Part shown: one piece after another, positions 10,926-23,840 of the stretch
How positions within the stretch are numbered: the first letter of the stretch is position 1
Layout of the letters: every line of letters starts with the position of its first letter
DNA from: Stomorhina lunata
Taxonomy: Eukaryota; Arthropoda; Insecta; Diptera; Rhiniidae
Assembly (NCBI GenBank): GCA_933228675.1
Contig: OW121740.1
Location: forward strand, 7,625,942 to 7,689,941
Direction of reading: 5' to 3'
Length of the DNA stretch: 64,000 nt
Position numbers and translations under genes: made by a program
Notes under the pieces: generated by a model
Told to the model about the DNA's origin: nothing
The model's input: the letters and a program-made list of their open reading frames with translations, nothing else
Databases searched by the model: none

Positions 10926-12030
10926 TAAGTGTTGGTTCAACACAAAAATAGACCAACGAGGAAAACTTCGCAAATCTTTGATTGGAAAATTGGTAAAAAG
11001 TTCTCGTTAAACTAGGAGTAAGTAACACTTAGAAATTTTACTATCGGAGCAAAGGCATTCGGGATTTTAGCGATCACTTAATAGAATTTTCTCCCATTTT
11101 CACTTTCATCGCCCACTGTTCGAGTTTAATAATAAAAAACGTAATTCATATAAAATTTTTTAAAAATTGTTTAATCATATTTTTTTCCATATATTATTTC
11201 GATTTTTTAATTTTTTTTTTTTTTTTTGCAAACAATAGAAAAATTCACAAAAAAACCCCACCATAAAATTTATTAATAATTCTACTTAAACAAAATATTT
11301 TCATATTGGGTGGAGGATGAGTTTGGGATGTTTTCGCTCGAATTTGTTTATTCATGTGTAGCGGAGAGGCGCTGCGGTGGCTATTTTCGGCTCGTGTTTT
11401 TCAGATCAGAAAATGTAATGTTCGATGATTATTAATTGACCTCCAGAGTCTATGTCAATGCTAAAAAGTCAATAGGAAGTGCAAAATAGGGGGGCCAGCC
11501 AACAGAGAAGACTTTATAGGGGGTCTAGCAGCAGAAGGAGGATAAAGCTTAAAAGCTCATCTTCTTTGGCCTTAGGTGTTTTTTTTTTCATTATTTGCAA
11601 TTAAATTTTAAGTTTTTTTTTATGGGTTTAATAAAAAAATTTTCACAGTTAATAAAAATTATAAAAAAATGTATTTAGAATGGAAAACAAATTTTTCTTA
11701 TAAACAATTTAATAAACAATAAATTAATGTAAATATAAACATGCATTTGGACACGTGTAAATTTATTAATTATTTTCAAAGTTTAAGAGTAAAAGAGAGA
11801 GAAAGAGTAAGTTGAAACGAGAGACAACTTTTGAAAGTAAACTTTGGTGTAGGAATTTGCTGAACCTATCGGTTTTTTTGTTTAATGTGCAAATTGTTAT
11901 AGTTTTTTATTAACTAATTATTTACAGTTTTATTTTAATAAAAAAATTTTATGACTAATAGAATTTTAAATGAGTTTTTGTTACAAAATTTAAGTTTTTG
12001 CGCTTGTATTGTTGATACAACATTTTAACT
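10926..12030. other. unassigned A+T-rich stretch
   Basis: No gene or repeat recognised. A slightly G+C-richer part (about 11330-11420) and a purine GAGA-type run (about 11785-11815) could be regulatory, but nothing in the sequence decides this. Confidence 0.3.
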
Positions 12031-12038
12031 GTTTGATT

Positions 12039-12792
12039 CAGGGACCGAAAATAACTGTTATTTTTGAATTTTTTATTAAAAAAAAGCAACCGCAAGGAAA
12101 AGTCGGAGAATAAAACTAAGTATAAAATTTTGATAATCTTGGACCAAATTTTCAAAAAATGCGATGATTTTTAAAAATCTGATTTTTATTTTTTAGAAAA
12201 AACGATAACTGTTATTTTTTTATTTTTATTTTTTTGAGCAAAAATAACAGTTATTTTTAACTTTTATTTTTTCGAGCAAAAATAAAAGTTATTTTTAAAC
12301 TTTTATTTTTTTGAGCAAAAATAACAGTTATTTTTAACTTTTATTATTTCGATCATGAATAAAAGTTATTTTTTGACTTTTATTTTCTCGAGCAGAAATA
12401 AAAGTTATTTTTGTGTTTTTAACCCTAATTATGATTGCGAAACTCAACTCCATTAATTTTTGAGCATATGCAAATTATTTTCACTGAAAAATTATCTTTG
12501 TTTGACAAAAATTTTCAATAAATTTGTGATGAATTTAAATAAAAATAACTTTTATTTCTGCTCGAAAAAATAAAAGTCAAAAAATAACTTTTATTCATGC
12601 TCGAAATAATAAAAGTCAAAAATAACTTTTATTTTTGCTTGAAAAAATAAAAGTCAAATATAACTGTTATTTTTTATCGAAAAAATAAAGGTCAAAAAAT
12701 AACTTTTATTTCTGCTCGAAAAAATAAAAGTCAAAAAAATAACTTTTATTTTCTGACTTTTACGATAAAAGTTATAACAGTTACGGTCCCTG
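12039..12792. mobile_element. hAT-type foldback element
   Basis: The element starts CAGGGACCG and ends CGGTCCCTG and is flanked by a perfect 8-bp duplication GTTTGATT (12031-12038 and 12793-12800). The CAGGG start and 8-bp duplication are hAT hallmarks. Each arm is a short-period array: the left repeats ACTTTTATTTTTTCGAGC-type units, and the right carries the inverse complement (GCTCGAAAAAATAAAAGT type). The two arms surround a unique centre at about 12415-12535. Length 754 bp; no transposase. The transcript would fold into a long hairpin. Confidence 0.85.
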
Positions 12793-12800
12793 GTTTGATT

Positions 12801-13835
12801 TCTTTAAAAACTTATTGGAATTGTAGAAATGTAGACGATAAGTCTATAAAATTTTACTTTGGAAAGCTTATCAGAGAACCTCTAACTCCGTTTGAAATCA
12901 TAAGGGATCGTATTATTCAGAAACTAGTCGTTTCAGAGTTATGGAGAATAAACTGTGAAAGCTTTTAAAATTCTTATATGTATTGAAACTTTTGTATAAT
13001 CTACGGATCCGATGACAGAACGATAGAACATTATTTGCAGATTATTTTCCACAAATGTCAGAGAAATACAGGAAATGACACGAAAACTGTTTAGCACCTG
13101 AAACTATTGAAATGTTAGATAAAGTGCGGGTAATGTGGAATACCTAATTGTTTTAAAAATTGCCAAATTTTTAGTTTTTGTCCGATTAAAATATGATTTA
13201 AGCCCCCACATGAAACATGTGTTGCGTTTTTAATAGATCCATTTAAGAAAAATATTAAAGAAATAATTTTAGAGATATTTGAGGAAAGAGTTTTAAAAAA
13301 AGTGCTGGTAATGTGGTATACCACATGTTGATAATAGTCAGTATATGGAATAACACAAAGTAGGGTGCCACGGACAAATGCAATAAAAAAAATTATCTTT
13401 AAAAATGTTACCTAAATTATTGACAAAATTCCCTACTTTATATTTTAAACTACAAAAACAAGTAATTAATTTAATTGTTGTCATTTTCATATTTTTTCAT
13501 AAATTACTTAAATATCTCACAAATTAAAAATTATTAAATCTTAAATGTGTTCCCACATTTGCTCTAAATACATTCTAATGGGTCAACTAATGCTCGGCGG
13601 GCAGCTAAACAACAAAAAAACGTTTTTGGCAAAAATAAAGACATAAACAACTAATTATTTTAAAAATATCGAACAAACAAATTCTAACCACAGAAAATGT
13701 TAATTATCGTTTTAAAATAAATAAAAAAAAAAAAAATAGTGAAAAACAAAAAGTAAAAATATTCATGAAAAAACTATAAAAAAAAGCCGAATAATTAAAG
13801 ACGAAAAATGTAAACAATTTACTTAAGAGTTAACA
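12801..13835. other. unassigned A+T-rich stretch with a duplicated segment
   Basis: GTGCGGGTAATGTGGAATACC (near 13125) and GTGCTGGTAATGTGGTATACC (near 13311) lie about 186 bp apart in direct orientation, related to the blocks at 889 and 1135. No other structure recognised. Confidence 0.3.
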
Positions 13836-13836
13836 A

Positions 13837-13987
13837 GGTTGCCAGATTTTGAGAAATTTAGGGGTTTCTAGGGGACAATTTAAAAACGAGAGATATTCAA
13901 ATATTTTACTTAAAAGAAAATTTAAAAGCCATGAAAATAAAAAATTAAGATTTTTTTAAATATTTTTTAAGTGATCTGGTAACCCTA
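13837..13987. mobile_element. possible small MITE with AGGKTRCCAGAT ends
   Basis: AAGGTTGCCAGATTTT at the left and GTGATCTGGTAACCCT at the right are imperfect inverse complements about 150 bp apart. No convincing target duplication was found. Confidence 0.4.
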
Positions 13988-14024
13988 AAAAAATGTATAT
14001 TTAAATATAGTTTAATCATGACTT

Positions 14025-16215
14025 TAATGTAGTACAATAGTGGCTTTATATAGGGTCCAATTGTGGGTTTATACATAGCCCAATCGTGGCTCTAAAAAAA
14101 TAGTTAAATCGTATAGTCTAATCGTGGCTCTATATATAGTCCAATAGTGGCTTTATATATAGTTCAATTGTGGCTCTTTATATAGTCCAATCGTGGCTCT
14201 ATATATACTCCAATCGTTCCTTATATAATGTCCAATCGTGGCTCTATATATAGTCCAATGGTGGTTCTATATATAGTTCAATCGTGGCTCTATATATAGT
14301 CCAATAGTGAGTTATATGTAGTCGAATCGTGGCTTTAACTATAGTCCAATTGTGAACCTAACTATAGTCCAACCGTTGCTCTAACTATAGTCCAATCGTG
14401 AACCTAACTATAGTCCAATCGTTGCTCTAACTGTAGTCCAATAGTGGCTCTGTAAATAGTTTAATCGTGGCTCTATATATAGTCCAACAGTGGCTCTATA
14501 CATAGTCCAATTGTGGCTCTATACATAGTTCAATCGTGACTCTATATATAGTCTAATCGTGGGACTATACATAGTCCAATCGTGGCTCTATATATATTCT
14601 AATCGTGCTCTATATAGTCCAATCGTGGCTCTAAATATACTCCAATTGTCGCTCTAAATATAGTCCAATCGTGGCTCTAAATATAATCCAATCGTGGCTC
14701 TAAATAGAATCCAATCGTGGCTCTATATGTAGTCCAATCGTACTCTATACATATTCCAATCGTGGCTCTATATATACTCCAATCGTAGCTCAATATATAA
14801 TCCAATAGTGGCTTCTTATATACTCCAATCGTAGCTCAATATATAATCCAATAGTGGCTTCTTATATAGTATAATAGTGGCAATGGTGACTCTATATATA
14901 GTAAAATCGTGACTCTATATATAGTCCAATAGTGGCTCTTTGTAAAGTTCAATCGTGGCTTTATATATAGTCCAATGGTGACTCTATATATAGTCCAATC
15001 GTGACTCTAAATATAGTCCAATAGTGGCTCTTTGTATAGTTTAATCGTGGCTCTACATCAAGTTCAATAGTTTATCTATACATAGTCCAATTGTGGCTCT
15101 ATATGTAGTATAATCGTGGCTCTATTATAGTTTAATTGTGGCTATATATATAATCCAATCTTGCCTCTATATATAACGCAAATGTAGTCCAATTGTGGCT
15201 CTATGTGTAGTCCAATCGTGGTTTTAAATATAGTCCAATCGTGGCTGTAAATATAGTCCCATCGTGGCACTAAATATAGTCCCATCGTGGCACTAAATAT
15301 AGTCCAATTGTGTCTCTATGTATAGTCCAATCGTGACTCTAAATAGCTCAATTGTGGCTCTACATATAATCCAATAGTAGCTCTAAGTATATAGCTCAAC
15401 CGTGGCTCTATATATAGTCCAATCGTGGCTCTACATATAATCCAATCGTAGTTCTATATATATAGCCCAATCGTGGATCTATATATAGTCAAACCGTGAC
15501 TCTATATATAGTCCAATCGTGGCTCTACATATAGTCCAATCGTGGTTCTATATATGGCCCAATCGTGGCTCTATATATAGTCCAATCGTGGCTCTACATA
15601 TAGTCCAATCGTGGTTCTATATATGGCCCAATCGTGGATCTACATATAGTCCAATCGTGGTTCTATATATGGCCCAATCGTGGTTCTATATATGGCATAA
15701 TCGTGGATCTACATATAGTCCAATCGTGGTTCTATATATGGCCCAATCGTGGTTCTATATATGGCCCAATCGTGGATCTACATATAGTCCAATCGTGGTT
15801 CTATATATGGCCCAATCGTGGTTCTATATATGGCCCAATCGTGGATCTACATATAGTCCAATCGTGGTTCTATATATGGCCCAATCGTGGATCTACATAT
15901 AGTCCAATTATTTCTCTATATATAGTCCAATCGTGGCTCTATATATAGTTAGTCGTATATAGTCCAATCGTGGATCTATATATAGTATAATTATTTCTCT
16001 ATATATAGCCCAATCATGGCCAATTGTGATCCATATAAAGTTCAATCGTGGCTCTATATATAGTTAGTCGTATATAGTCCAATCATGGCTCTATATATAG
16101 CCCAATCATGGCCAATCGTGATCCATATAAAGTTCAATCGTGGCTTTATTTATAGTCTAATCGTTACTTTCAATATAATCCAATCGTGGCTTTAAATATA
16201 GTCCAATCGTACACG
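14025..16215 (+). repeat. 23-bp satellite (AGTCCAATCGTGGCTCT plus ATATAT)
   Basis: About 90 tandem copies of a 23-bp unit, AGTCCAATCGTGGCTCT joined by a TATATA spacer. The left part is diverged. A homogenised block at 15515-15905 contains higher-order copies alternating TATGGCCC and CATATAGTCC. Because 23 is not a multiple of 3, the open frames of up to 127 codons over this block are by-products of the repeat. Confidence 0.95.
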
Positions 16216-16479
16216 AAATAATATTAAGGCTATTTCTGATCAGAACAAGACTTTTTAAGTATAAGACTTTTTAGAATGAGTATAAGAATGTTAAAATAAG
16301 TATCATTTAAAAGTCATTTTAGGGTGAATGTTTAGGATAAGTATAAGACTCTTTAGAATGAGTATAAAACGATTTAGGAAGTGTTTAAGAGAATCCGGAT
16401 AAAGAAAAGACTATTAAGGATGAGTATATGACTATTTAGGCTGCTATTAGGATTAGATCTAAACATAGTCCAATCGTTA
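16216..16479 (+). repeat. short stretch of the 21-bp GAGTATAAGACTATTTAGGAT repeat
   Basis: Diverged copies of GAGTATAAGACTATTTAGG follow the 23-bp satellite immediately. The same unit reappears after the 31-bp satellite at 19850. Confidence 0.75.
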
Positions 16480-17737
16480 TAATACCAATAATTATTACTT
16501 CTATATTTCAATCTTGTCTCTTTATATAGAGATAGAGAAAAAATTTGTACTTAAGAAAATTCCCGGAATTTTTAATAAAAATTTGCAATGATTTGCTTCA
16601 AAAATCTGGCAACTTATCCTATGATTCATTAAAAATTTTGTTTATATTTATCTTAATTCAGCCCAAAATTATTCATAAGTCTTACAAAATTCCAAAAATA
16701 AAAAAAAATTCAATACACAAAAAATTCAAAATTTTGTTTGCTACAATTTTGCTAAAGAGTATAGGAAAATATTTTCGAGATAAAATTAATGATAAAAATA
16801 ATAAAAAAGTGAAATAAAATGTCGTAGATATTTTTGGGAACAGTTCAATAAACTTTTAAAAATAAAAGAAAAATAAACACAGAAAAAAAAACTATAAAAG
16901 AAAAAACTTTTAAGAAAAATGTAATAAATTGAAAAAATATTAAATAAATATTAGGAAATAATAAAAAAGTGATTGAATAATGATTTAAAATTTAAAAACA
17001 TTTAAAAAATTAGTTAGGCATGTGATTGAATTTTTTAAAATTCTGAGCTTCAAATGAAAAAAAAATTAACAAATTTATTTGAAATTTTCTGTTATTTTTA
17101 AATCAAAATAATTTCAACAAAAGAAACCTTTTAGCACATTTTAAAAATAACATTTTCCTTTATTATTTAAATATTTCTAAATATTTGCTGTTTTGTTAGA
17201 TTACGAAATTTAACACATTTTGATAAAAAAAAATAAAAATTTCCATTATTTGTCATTTAATAAGTTACAGCAATAAAATAAAAATACTTAAGGCTTTTAG
17301 GAAATTTCTTTACCCTGACCTCTCCTCCACTCAACTCAAAAACCTCTTGATTCTTCCAACGAAAAAATTCTTCTTATTTGAATTTATTTATTTAGTTATG
17401 ATTTGCCTCAATTGTTGCTGATTAAAATGTTTACATACAATTGTATTAATATTTTTTTTCTTTTTGTTATTTTCATTATTATTAGATTGAGTAAAAAGCA
17501 CTCCCGGTAAATTCAATTCAAATTTATTGAAGAAAATATTGAAGGAAAAAAAAATATATGAAAATAAACAAAAAATCACAAGAAGATTGTTTTGTTGTAC
17601 AAAACTGGCATATATTTTTTTACACACATGATCAGCTCATCACAGTGGGTCAAAAGATAAAAAAAAATTGGGATAAAAAATCGAACTTTAATATCACCAA
17701 AGTTTTTAAAGAAAAAGTTAAAAAAATGTTTCTATTT
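16480..17737. other. unassigned A+T-rich spacer between satellites
   Basis: Very A+T-rich sequence with no supportable gene; open frames on both strands up to 90 codons are low-complexity. A slightly more complex segment lies at about 17300-17400. Confidence 0.35.
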
Positions 17738-19835
17738 TAACAGGGAATTTTTCAAAAATTTTCTATTTTTATAGAAAATTTTTCAAAAATTTTCTATTTT
17801 TATAGGAAAATTTTCAAAAATTTTCTATTTTTATAGAAAAATTTTCAAAAATTTTCTATTTTTATAGGAAAATTTTCAAAAATTTTCTATTTTTATAGGA
17901 AAATTTTCAAAAATTTTCTATTTTTATAGGAAATTTTTCAAAAATTTTCTATTTTTATAGGAAATTTTTCAAAAATTTTCTATTTTTATAGGAAATTTTT
18001 CAAAAATTTTCTATTTTTATAGGAAATTTTTCAAAAATTTTCTATTTTTATAGGAAATTTTTCAAAAATTTTCTATTTTTATAGGAAATTTTTTAAAAAT
18101 TTTCTATTTTTATAGGAAATTTTTCAAAAATTTTCTATTTTTATAGGAAATTTTTCAAAAATTTTCTATTTTTATAGGAAAATTTTCAAAAATTTTCTAT
18201 TTTTATAGGAAATTTTTCAAAAATTTTCTATTTTTATAGGAAATTTTTCAAAAATTTTCTATTTTTATAGGAAATTTTTCAAAAATTTTCTATTTTTATA
18301 GGAAATTTTTCAAAAATTTTCTATTTTTATAGGAAATTTTTCAAAAAATTTCTATTTTTATAGGAAATTTTTCAAAAATTTTCTATTTTTATAGGAAATT
18401 TTTCAAAAATTTTCTATTTTTATAGGAAATTTTTCAAAAAATTTCTATTTTTATAGGAAATTTTTCAAAAAATTTCTATTTTTATAGGAAATTTTTAAAA
18501 AAATTTCTATTTTTATAGGAAATTTTTTAAAAATTTTCTATTTTTATTGGAAATTTTTCAAAAATTTTCTATTTTTATAGGAAATTTTTCAAAAATTTTC
18601 TATTTTTATAGAAAATTTTTCAAAAATTTTTTATTTTTATAGGAAATTTTTCAAAAATTTTATATTTTTATAGGAAATTATTCAAAAAATTTCTATTTTT
18701 ATAGGAAATTTTTCAAAAAATTTCTATTTTTATAGGAAATTTTTCAAAAATTTTCTGTTTTTATAGGAAATTTTTCAAAAATTTTCTATTTTTATAGGAA
18801 ATTTTTCAAAAATGTTCTATTTTTATAGGAAAATTTCCAAAAATTTTATATTTTCTATTTTTATAGGAAATTTTTCAAAAATTTTCTATTTTTATAGGAA
18901 ATTTTTCAAAAATTTTCTATTTTTATAGGAAATTTTTCAAAAATTTTCTATTTTTATAGGAAATTTTTCAAAAATTTTCTATTTTTATAGGAAATTTTTC
19001 AAAAAATTTCTATTTTTATAGGAAATTTTTCAAAAATTTTCTATTTTTATAGGAAATTTTTCAAAAATTTTCTATTTTTATAGGAAATTTTTCAAAAAAT
19101 TTCTATTTTTATAGGAAATTTTTCCAAAAATTTCTATTTTTATAGGAAATTTTTCAAAAAATTTCTATTTTTATAGGAAATTTTTCAAAAAATTTCTATT
19201 TTTATAGGAAATTTTTAAAAAAATTTCTATTTTTATAGGAAATTTTTTAAAAATTTTCTATTTTTATTGGAAATTTTTCAAAAATTTTCTATTTTTATAG
19301 GAAATTTTTCAAAATTTTTCTATTTTTATAGGGAATTTTTCAAAAATTTTCTATTTTTATAGGAAATTTTTCAAAAATTTTCTATTTTTATAGGAAATTT
19401 TTCAAAAATTTTCTATTTTTATAGGAAATTATTCAAAAATTTTCTATTTTTATAGGAAATTTTTCAAAAATTTTCTATTTTTATAGGAAATTTTTCAAAA
19501 ATTTTCTATTTTTATAGGAAATTTTTCAAAAATTTTCTATTTTTATAGGAAATTTTTCAAAAATTTTCTTTTTTTATAGAAAATTTTTCAAAAATTTTCT
19601 ATTTTTATAGGAAATTTTTTAAAAATCTTTAATTTTTATAGGAATTTTTTGAAAAATTTGCTATTTTGATGGTAAAATTTTCAAAAATTTTCTATTTTTA
19701 TAGGTAATTTTTAAAAAATTTTCTATTTTTATAGGAAATTTTTCAAAAATTTTCTATTTTTATAGGAAAGTTTTTAAAATTCTTCGATTTTTATAGGAAA
19801 TTTTTTAAAAATTTGATATTTTTAAGGGATATTTT
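17738..19835 (+). repeat. 31-bp satellite (TTTTTATAGGAAATTTTTC core)
   Basis: About 67 head-to-tail copies of a 31-bp unit with core TTTTTATAGGAAATTTTTC followed by AAAAATTTTCTA. Copies are highly uniform in the interior and decay at the right edge from about 19620. A higher-order block is visible: the run of variants at about 18420-18550 is repeated almost exactly at about 19140-19270, about 720 bp later, implying a recent segmental duplication within the array. Confidence 0.97.
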
Positions 19836-19849
19836 CAAAAACTGCATAT

Positions 19850-21290
19850 AAAAAGAAAGAACTATTTAGGACTGTTTTGGTTGAGTAAAGGATTATTCTG
19901 AATGAGTATAACACTATTCAGGATGAGTATAAGACTATTTAGGATGATTATAAGATCATTTAAGAAATGTTTTAAACTAATTAGGATCATATTAAGACTA
20001 TTAAGAGTGAGGAAAAAACCGTTTCGGATAAGTATAAGACTATTTAGGATGAGTATAAGACTTTTCAGAATGAGTATAAGACTATTTTAGATGAATAAGA
20101 TGAGTATAAGACCGTTTACGATGAGTATAAGACTTTAAGGGCGTGTATAAGACTATTTGCTTATTCTAAATGAGTATAAGACTATTCAGGATGAGTATAA
20201 GACTATTCAGGATGAGTATAAGACTATAAAACCATGTACAATGAATAAAAAACTATTTAGGATGATTATGACACTATTAAGGATTATAAAATACTTTTTC
20301 AAATGAGTATAAGACTCAGGATGAGTATAAGATTGCTCTGGATTAATATAAGTATATTAGGATGAATATACGACTATTTATGAAGAGTATAAGACTATTA
20401 AGGGCGAGTATAAGACTATTTACTCATTCTTAATGAGTATTAGAATATTCAGGACGAATATAAGACTATGTACGATAAGTAAAAAATACTATTTAGGATG
20501 AAGAAAAAACTATTTTAGATGAGTATAAGACTATTCAGGATAAGTATAAGACTGCTTACGATTTATATAAGTATATGTTAATGCTTTTCGGTATAAGACC
20601 TTTCGGTAATGTAAGTATTTAAGATGAATATAAAACTATTAAAGACGATTATAAGACTATTAAAGGCGAATATAAGACTTTTTAAATTCATAAAGTTATT
20701 TTAAATTTCCTCCCTTCCACCCCACTGTTGTTAATTTTTCAACATCTGCCTAATAATTTTTTTTTTTATTTATAGCGGAAAATTACACTATTTTTAATGG
20801 TTCTCCTTCGTATGCATTTTGTGCGGACCGAGACATTAACTAGAAAATAATTGGGAAAGATTAGGGTAAATAATTGGGAGAAAAATTTAAAAATAGTTTC
20901 AAAATTTTACAGACAAAAAAATCATGTAAATAAATTTTTTAATACGAAAATGAAACAATTTGCAATAGAAAAACCAAATTCCAAAGAATAACGTCAAGAA
21001 AAAGTGTTATAATATTCAAAACGGTTATAAGACTATTCAGTATGAGACTACTTAGGATGAGTATAATAATATTAAGAATGAGTATAAGGTCATATAAGAT
21101 GAGTATAAGACTATTTAGAAAAAGTATAAGACCTTTTAATGATGAAAATAAGACTGTCAAGACGATTATAAGACAATTCAATATAAATACAAGACAACCT
21201 AGAATACGTATAAGACAATTTAGAATAAGTATAAGAATATTCGGGATGAGTATAATTTTATAAGATAAGTATAAGACTTTTTTTCTTAAA
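19850..21290 (+). repeat. degenerate 21-bp tandem repeat (GAGTATAAGACTATTTAGGAT)
   Basis: Copies of ATGAGTATAAGACTATTTAGG, strongly diverged, with a non-repeat gap at about 20690-20990. Translated frames rich in RLFRMSIRLF are repeat artefacts. Confidence 0.85.
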
Positions 21291-21299
21291 ATAAAAATC

Positions 21300-21715
21300 G
21301 AGATTTAAGTAGATGTCGTTTCCGGCTGAGAACCTCAAATGAGAGCTAGGGTCAATTGTGGATTGATTGTTAGCAAATTTCGGCTATTGGTTTTTATGTA
21401 TTTAAAAAATATTTATCTGTGCAAAGTTCCAGATTTATAAGCGCTTTTGTGCTTTTCTGGGTATTAAGAAGACTATAGAGAATGTGTCTTGTATGGGAGG
21501 TATGGTCGAACATGGGCCGATTCCTATAAAATTAGGTACACTGATTTCGGCTACTATAGGCAATATTTATGCTAAATATTATTAAAATACAATTAAATTT
21601 GTGGCTGTTAAGAAACAAAAACTCTATTCCGGGGAGGCAGCCCTATGGGAGGTATTCGAAATAGTAATACGATTTTGCCCAAAAAGTATAGGAATCGTTA
21701 TAAGATTACGAAAAT
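21300..21715 (+). mobile_element. diverged DINE-1-like fragment
   Basis: Phrases such as GAGAGCTAGGGTCAATTGTGG and TATGGGAGGTATGGTCGAAC are diverged forms of text found inside the DINE-1-like elements at 34200-34400 and 39690-39900. Both ends are missing. Confidence 0.45.
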
Positions 21716-23053
21716 TTTTAAAATCAAATCTTTTTAAGAAAAATTTCAAAATAAAATTATTTTTCAAAAAATTTCGAAATAAAATTTTTTAACAAACATT
21801 TTCGAACTAAATTTTTTGACAAAAATTTTCAAAATAAATTTTTTTTAAGAAAATGTTCGAAATTAAATTTTTTTTCTTAAAAAATTCTTTCGAAAATTTT
21901 TTTAAGAAATTTTTCGAAATAAATTTTTTTTATAAAAATTTTCATAACAAATATTTTTTTCTGAAAATTTTCGAAAAAAAAAATTTTAAGAAAATTTTTG
22001 AAATAATTTATTTTTTATAATATTTTCGAAATAATTTTTAATTTTTGATATTCAATTTTTTTAAGAAAATTGTTCGATATAAAATTTCTTTAAGAAAATG
22101 TTAGAAATAAAATTTCTGATATAAATTTTTTTTAACAAAAAATTTATTTAGTGAATATACATAAAAAACGTAAAGTTTTCGAAACAATTTTGGTTAAGAA
22201 AATTTTCGAAATAAAAATTTAAAAGAAAAAAAAATTTGATATAAAATTTTTTAAATAAATTTTTTAAGAAAATTTTCGTTTTTTACAAAAATTTAAAAAA
22301 AAAATTTCGAAATAAAACTTTTTTATGAAAATTTTGAAAATAAATATTTTTTTTATGAAAATTTTCGAAAAAAAAAAAAAAATTTTAAATTTTCGTAAAA
22401 AAATTTTTAAGAAAATATAACTTTTTAAAAAAATTTTCAAGATAAAAACAAAAATTTCAAAATAAATTTTTTTTATGAAAATTTGAAAAAAAAAATCTAG
22501 TTTTCATATGAAAATTTTCGAAAAAAAAAATGAAGAAAATTTTCTAAATAAATTTTTTTTATAATATTTTAGAAATAATAATTTTTAAAGAAAATTTTTT
22601 ATATAAAATTTTTTTAAAGAAAATGTTAGAAAGGAAATTTCTGATATAAATAATTTAACAAATAATTTATTTAAAGAAAATTTTAATATGAAATTATCGA
22701 AATAAAATTTGAATATAAAGTTTTCAAAATAATTTTTTTACGAAAATTTTAGAAATACAAATTTAAAAAAAAATAGATATAAAATTTTTGTTAAAAAAGT
22801 TTTTGATATTAATGAAAATTTATTTAAAATAATTTTTTAAGAAAATTTTCAACATAATTTTTTTTTAGGAAGATTTTCAAAAAAATAAAAAAAATTTAAG
22901 AAATTTAAAAAAAAATATTTTATAAATATTTCCGAAATTAAATTTTTTCAAGGAAATTTTGGATATTTAATTTATTTATACAATTTTTTTAAGAAAATTT
23001 CTGATATAAAATTTTTTAACAAAAAATTTATTCAAAGAAAATTTTAATATGAA
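21716..23053. repeat. A+T low-complexity repeat (AAAATTTTCGAAATAAAATTTTTT type)
   Basis: Irregular short repeats of GAAAATTTTCGAAATAAAA with T-runs; no gene. A shorter similar tract follows at 24708-25020. Confidence 0.7.
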
Positions 23054-23530
23054 CCCAGTAAAACTTTTCATTACCAAATAATGAGTTAAACAGTTAAACT
23101 ATTGAATACGAACTACTTACTCATTCGCTGTTTAAGTCATTACATTAACATGGGGATGTCATTGGAGGCAAGTACTTACCAATTGCAGAAAAGTAATGAC
23201 TTGGGTAAGCAATTTGATAGCAACAACAACAACAGCAACAACTTTTTTGTTGTTGTTTTATTAAAAACATATATTTTTAAACGAAATACAAAATTTTTTT
23301 TATGATTCCATGGGGGCTCGAACCCAGACCCTCCGACTGCTAGGCAGAGACTCTTCCACTGAGCTACTTCATATGTTGGAAACTTAGCAGCTTATAATTA
23401 ATATAAACAATTTTTATTTTTAGATCCAAAATCATGTGAAAATAACTTTGTTTTTCCCTGCTTTTTTTTGCTTTGTTGTAATTTTTGGAAAAATATTTTT
23501 ATACGATTTTTTGTAATTATTTGAAAACTT
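23054..23530 (+). mobile_element. CCCAG-TIR transposon, truncated 5' copy
   Basis: Starts CCCAGTAAAACTTTTCATTA and follows the 5' third of the 1.3-kb element seen at 38360 and 51203. It stops where a second copy starts at 23531, so it is a truncated tandem neighbour. A dinucleotide AA precedes it. Confidence 0.85.
23311..23368 (-). promoter_or_regulatory. tRNA-like A and B boxes in CCCAG element (copy a)
   Basis: On the minus strand TAGCTCAGTGG (23356-23366) is a standard A box and GGTTCGAGCC (23315-23324) a standard B box, about 41 nt apart as in tRNA genes. D-arm-like and anticodon-arm-like segments can be drawn, but the T stem has only three pairs and no acceptor stem forms. This is therefore tRNA-derived or tRNA-like rather than a tRNA gene. 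Confidence 0.65.
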
Positions 23531-23781
23531 CCCAGCAAAACTTTTCATTACCAAATAATGAGTTAAACAGTTAAACTATTGAACACGAACTACTTACTCA
23601 TTCACTGTTTAAGTCATTACATTAACATGGGGATGTCATTGGAGGCAAGTACTTACCAATTGCAGAAATGTAATGACTTGGGTAAGTAATTGGAAGACAA
23701 CAACAACAACAACTTTTTTGTTGTTGTTTTATTTAAAAAACATATTTTTAAACGAAATACAAATTTTTTCTTATGACCCCA

Positions 23782-23840
23782 TGGGGGCTCGAACCCAGAC
23801 CCTCCGACTGCTAGGCGGAGACTCTTCCACCGAGCTACTT
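23782..23840 (-). promoter_or_regulatory. tRNA-like A and B boxes in CCCAG element (copy b)
   Basis: Same module as in copy a. B box GGTTCGAGCC at 23786-23795; the A box reads TAGCTCGGTGG at 23827-23837 with one change. No acceptor stem. Confidence 0.6.

Noticed and set aside
15519..15948. Two overlapping open frames of 104-127 codons with WFYIWPNRGS-type repeats
   Set aside because: They are produced by the homogenised 23-bp satellite; no promoter, splice or domain evidence.
17738..19835. Regular direct repeats that could suggest a CRISPR array
   Set aside because: The 31-bp units are contiguous with no unique spacers, and the genome is eukaryotic.
23311..23368. Functional tRNA gene (anticodon loop CTAGCAG)
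   Set aside because: No acceptor stem and an incomplete T stem; the same sequence recurs in every transposon copy, so it is a tRNA-like module.
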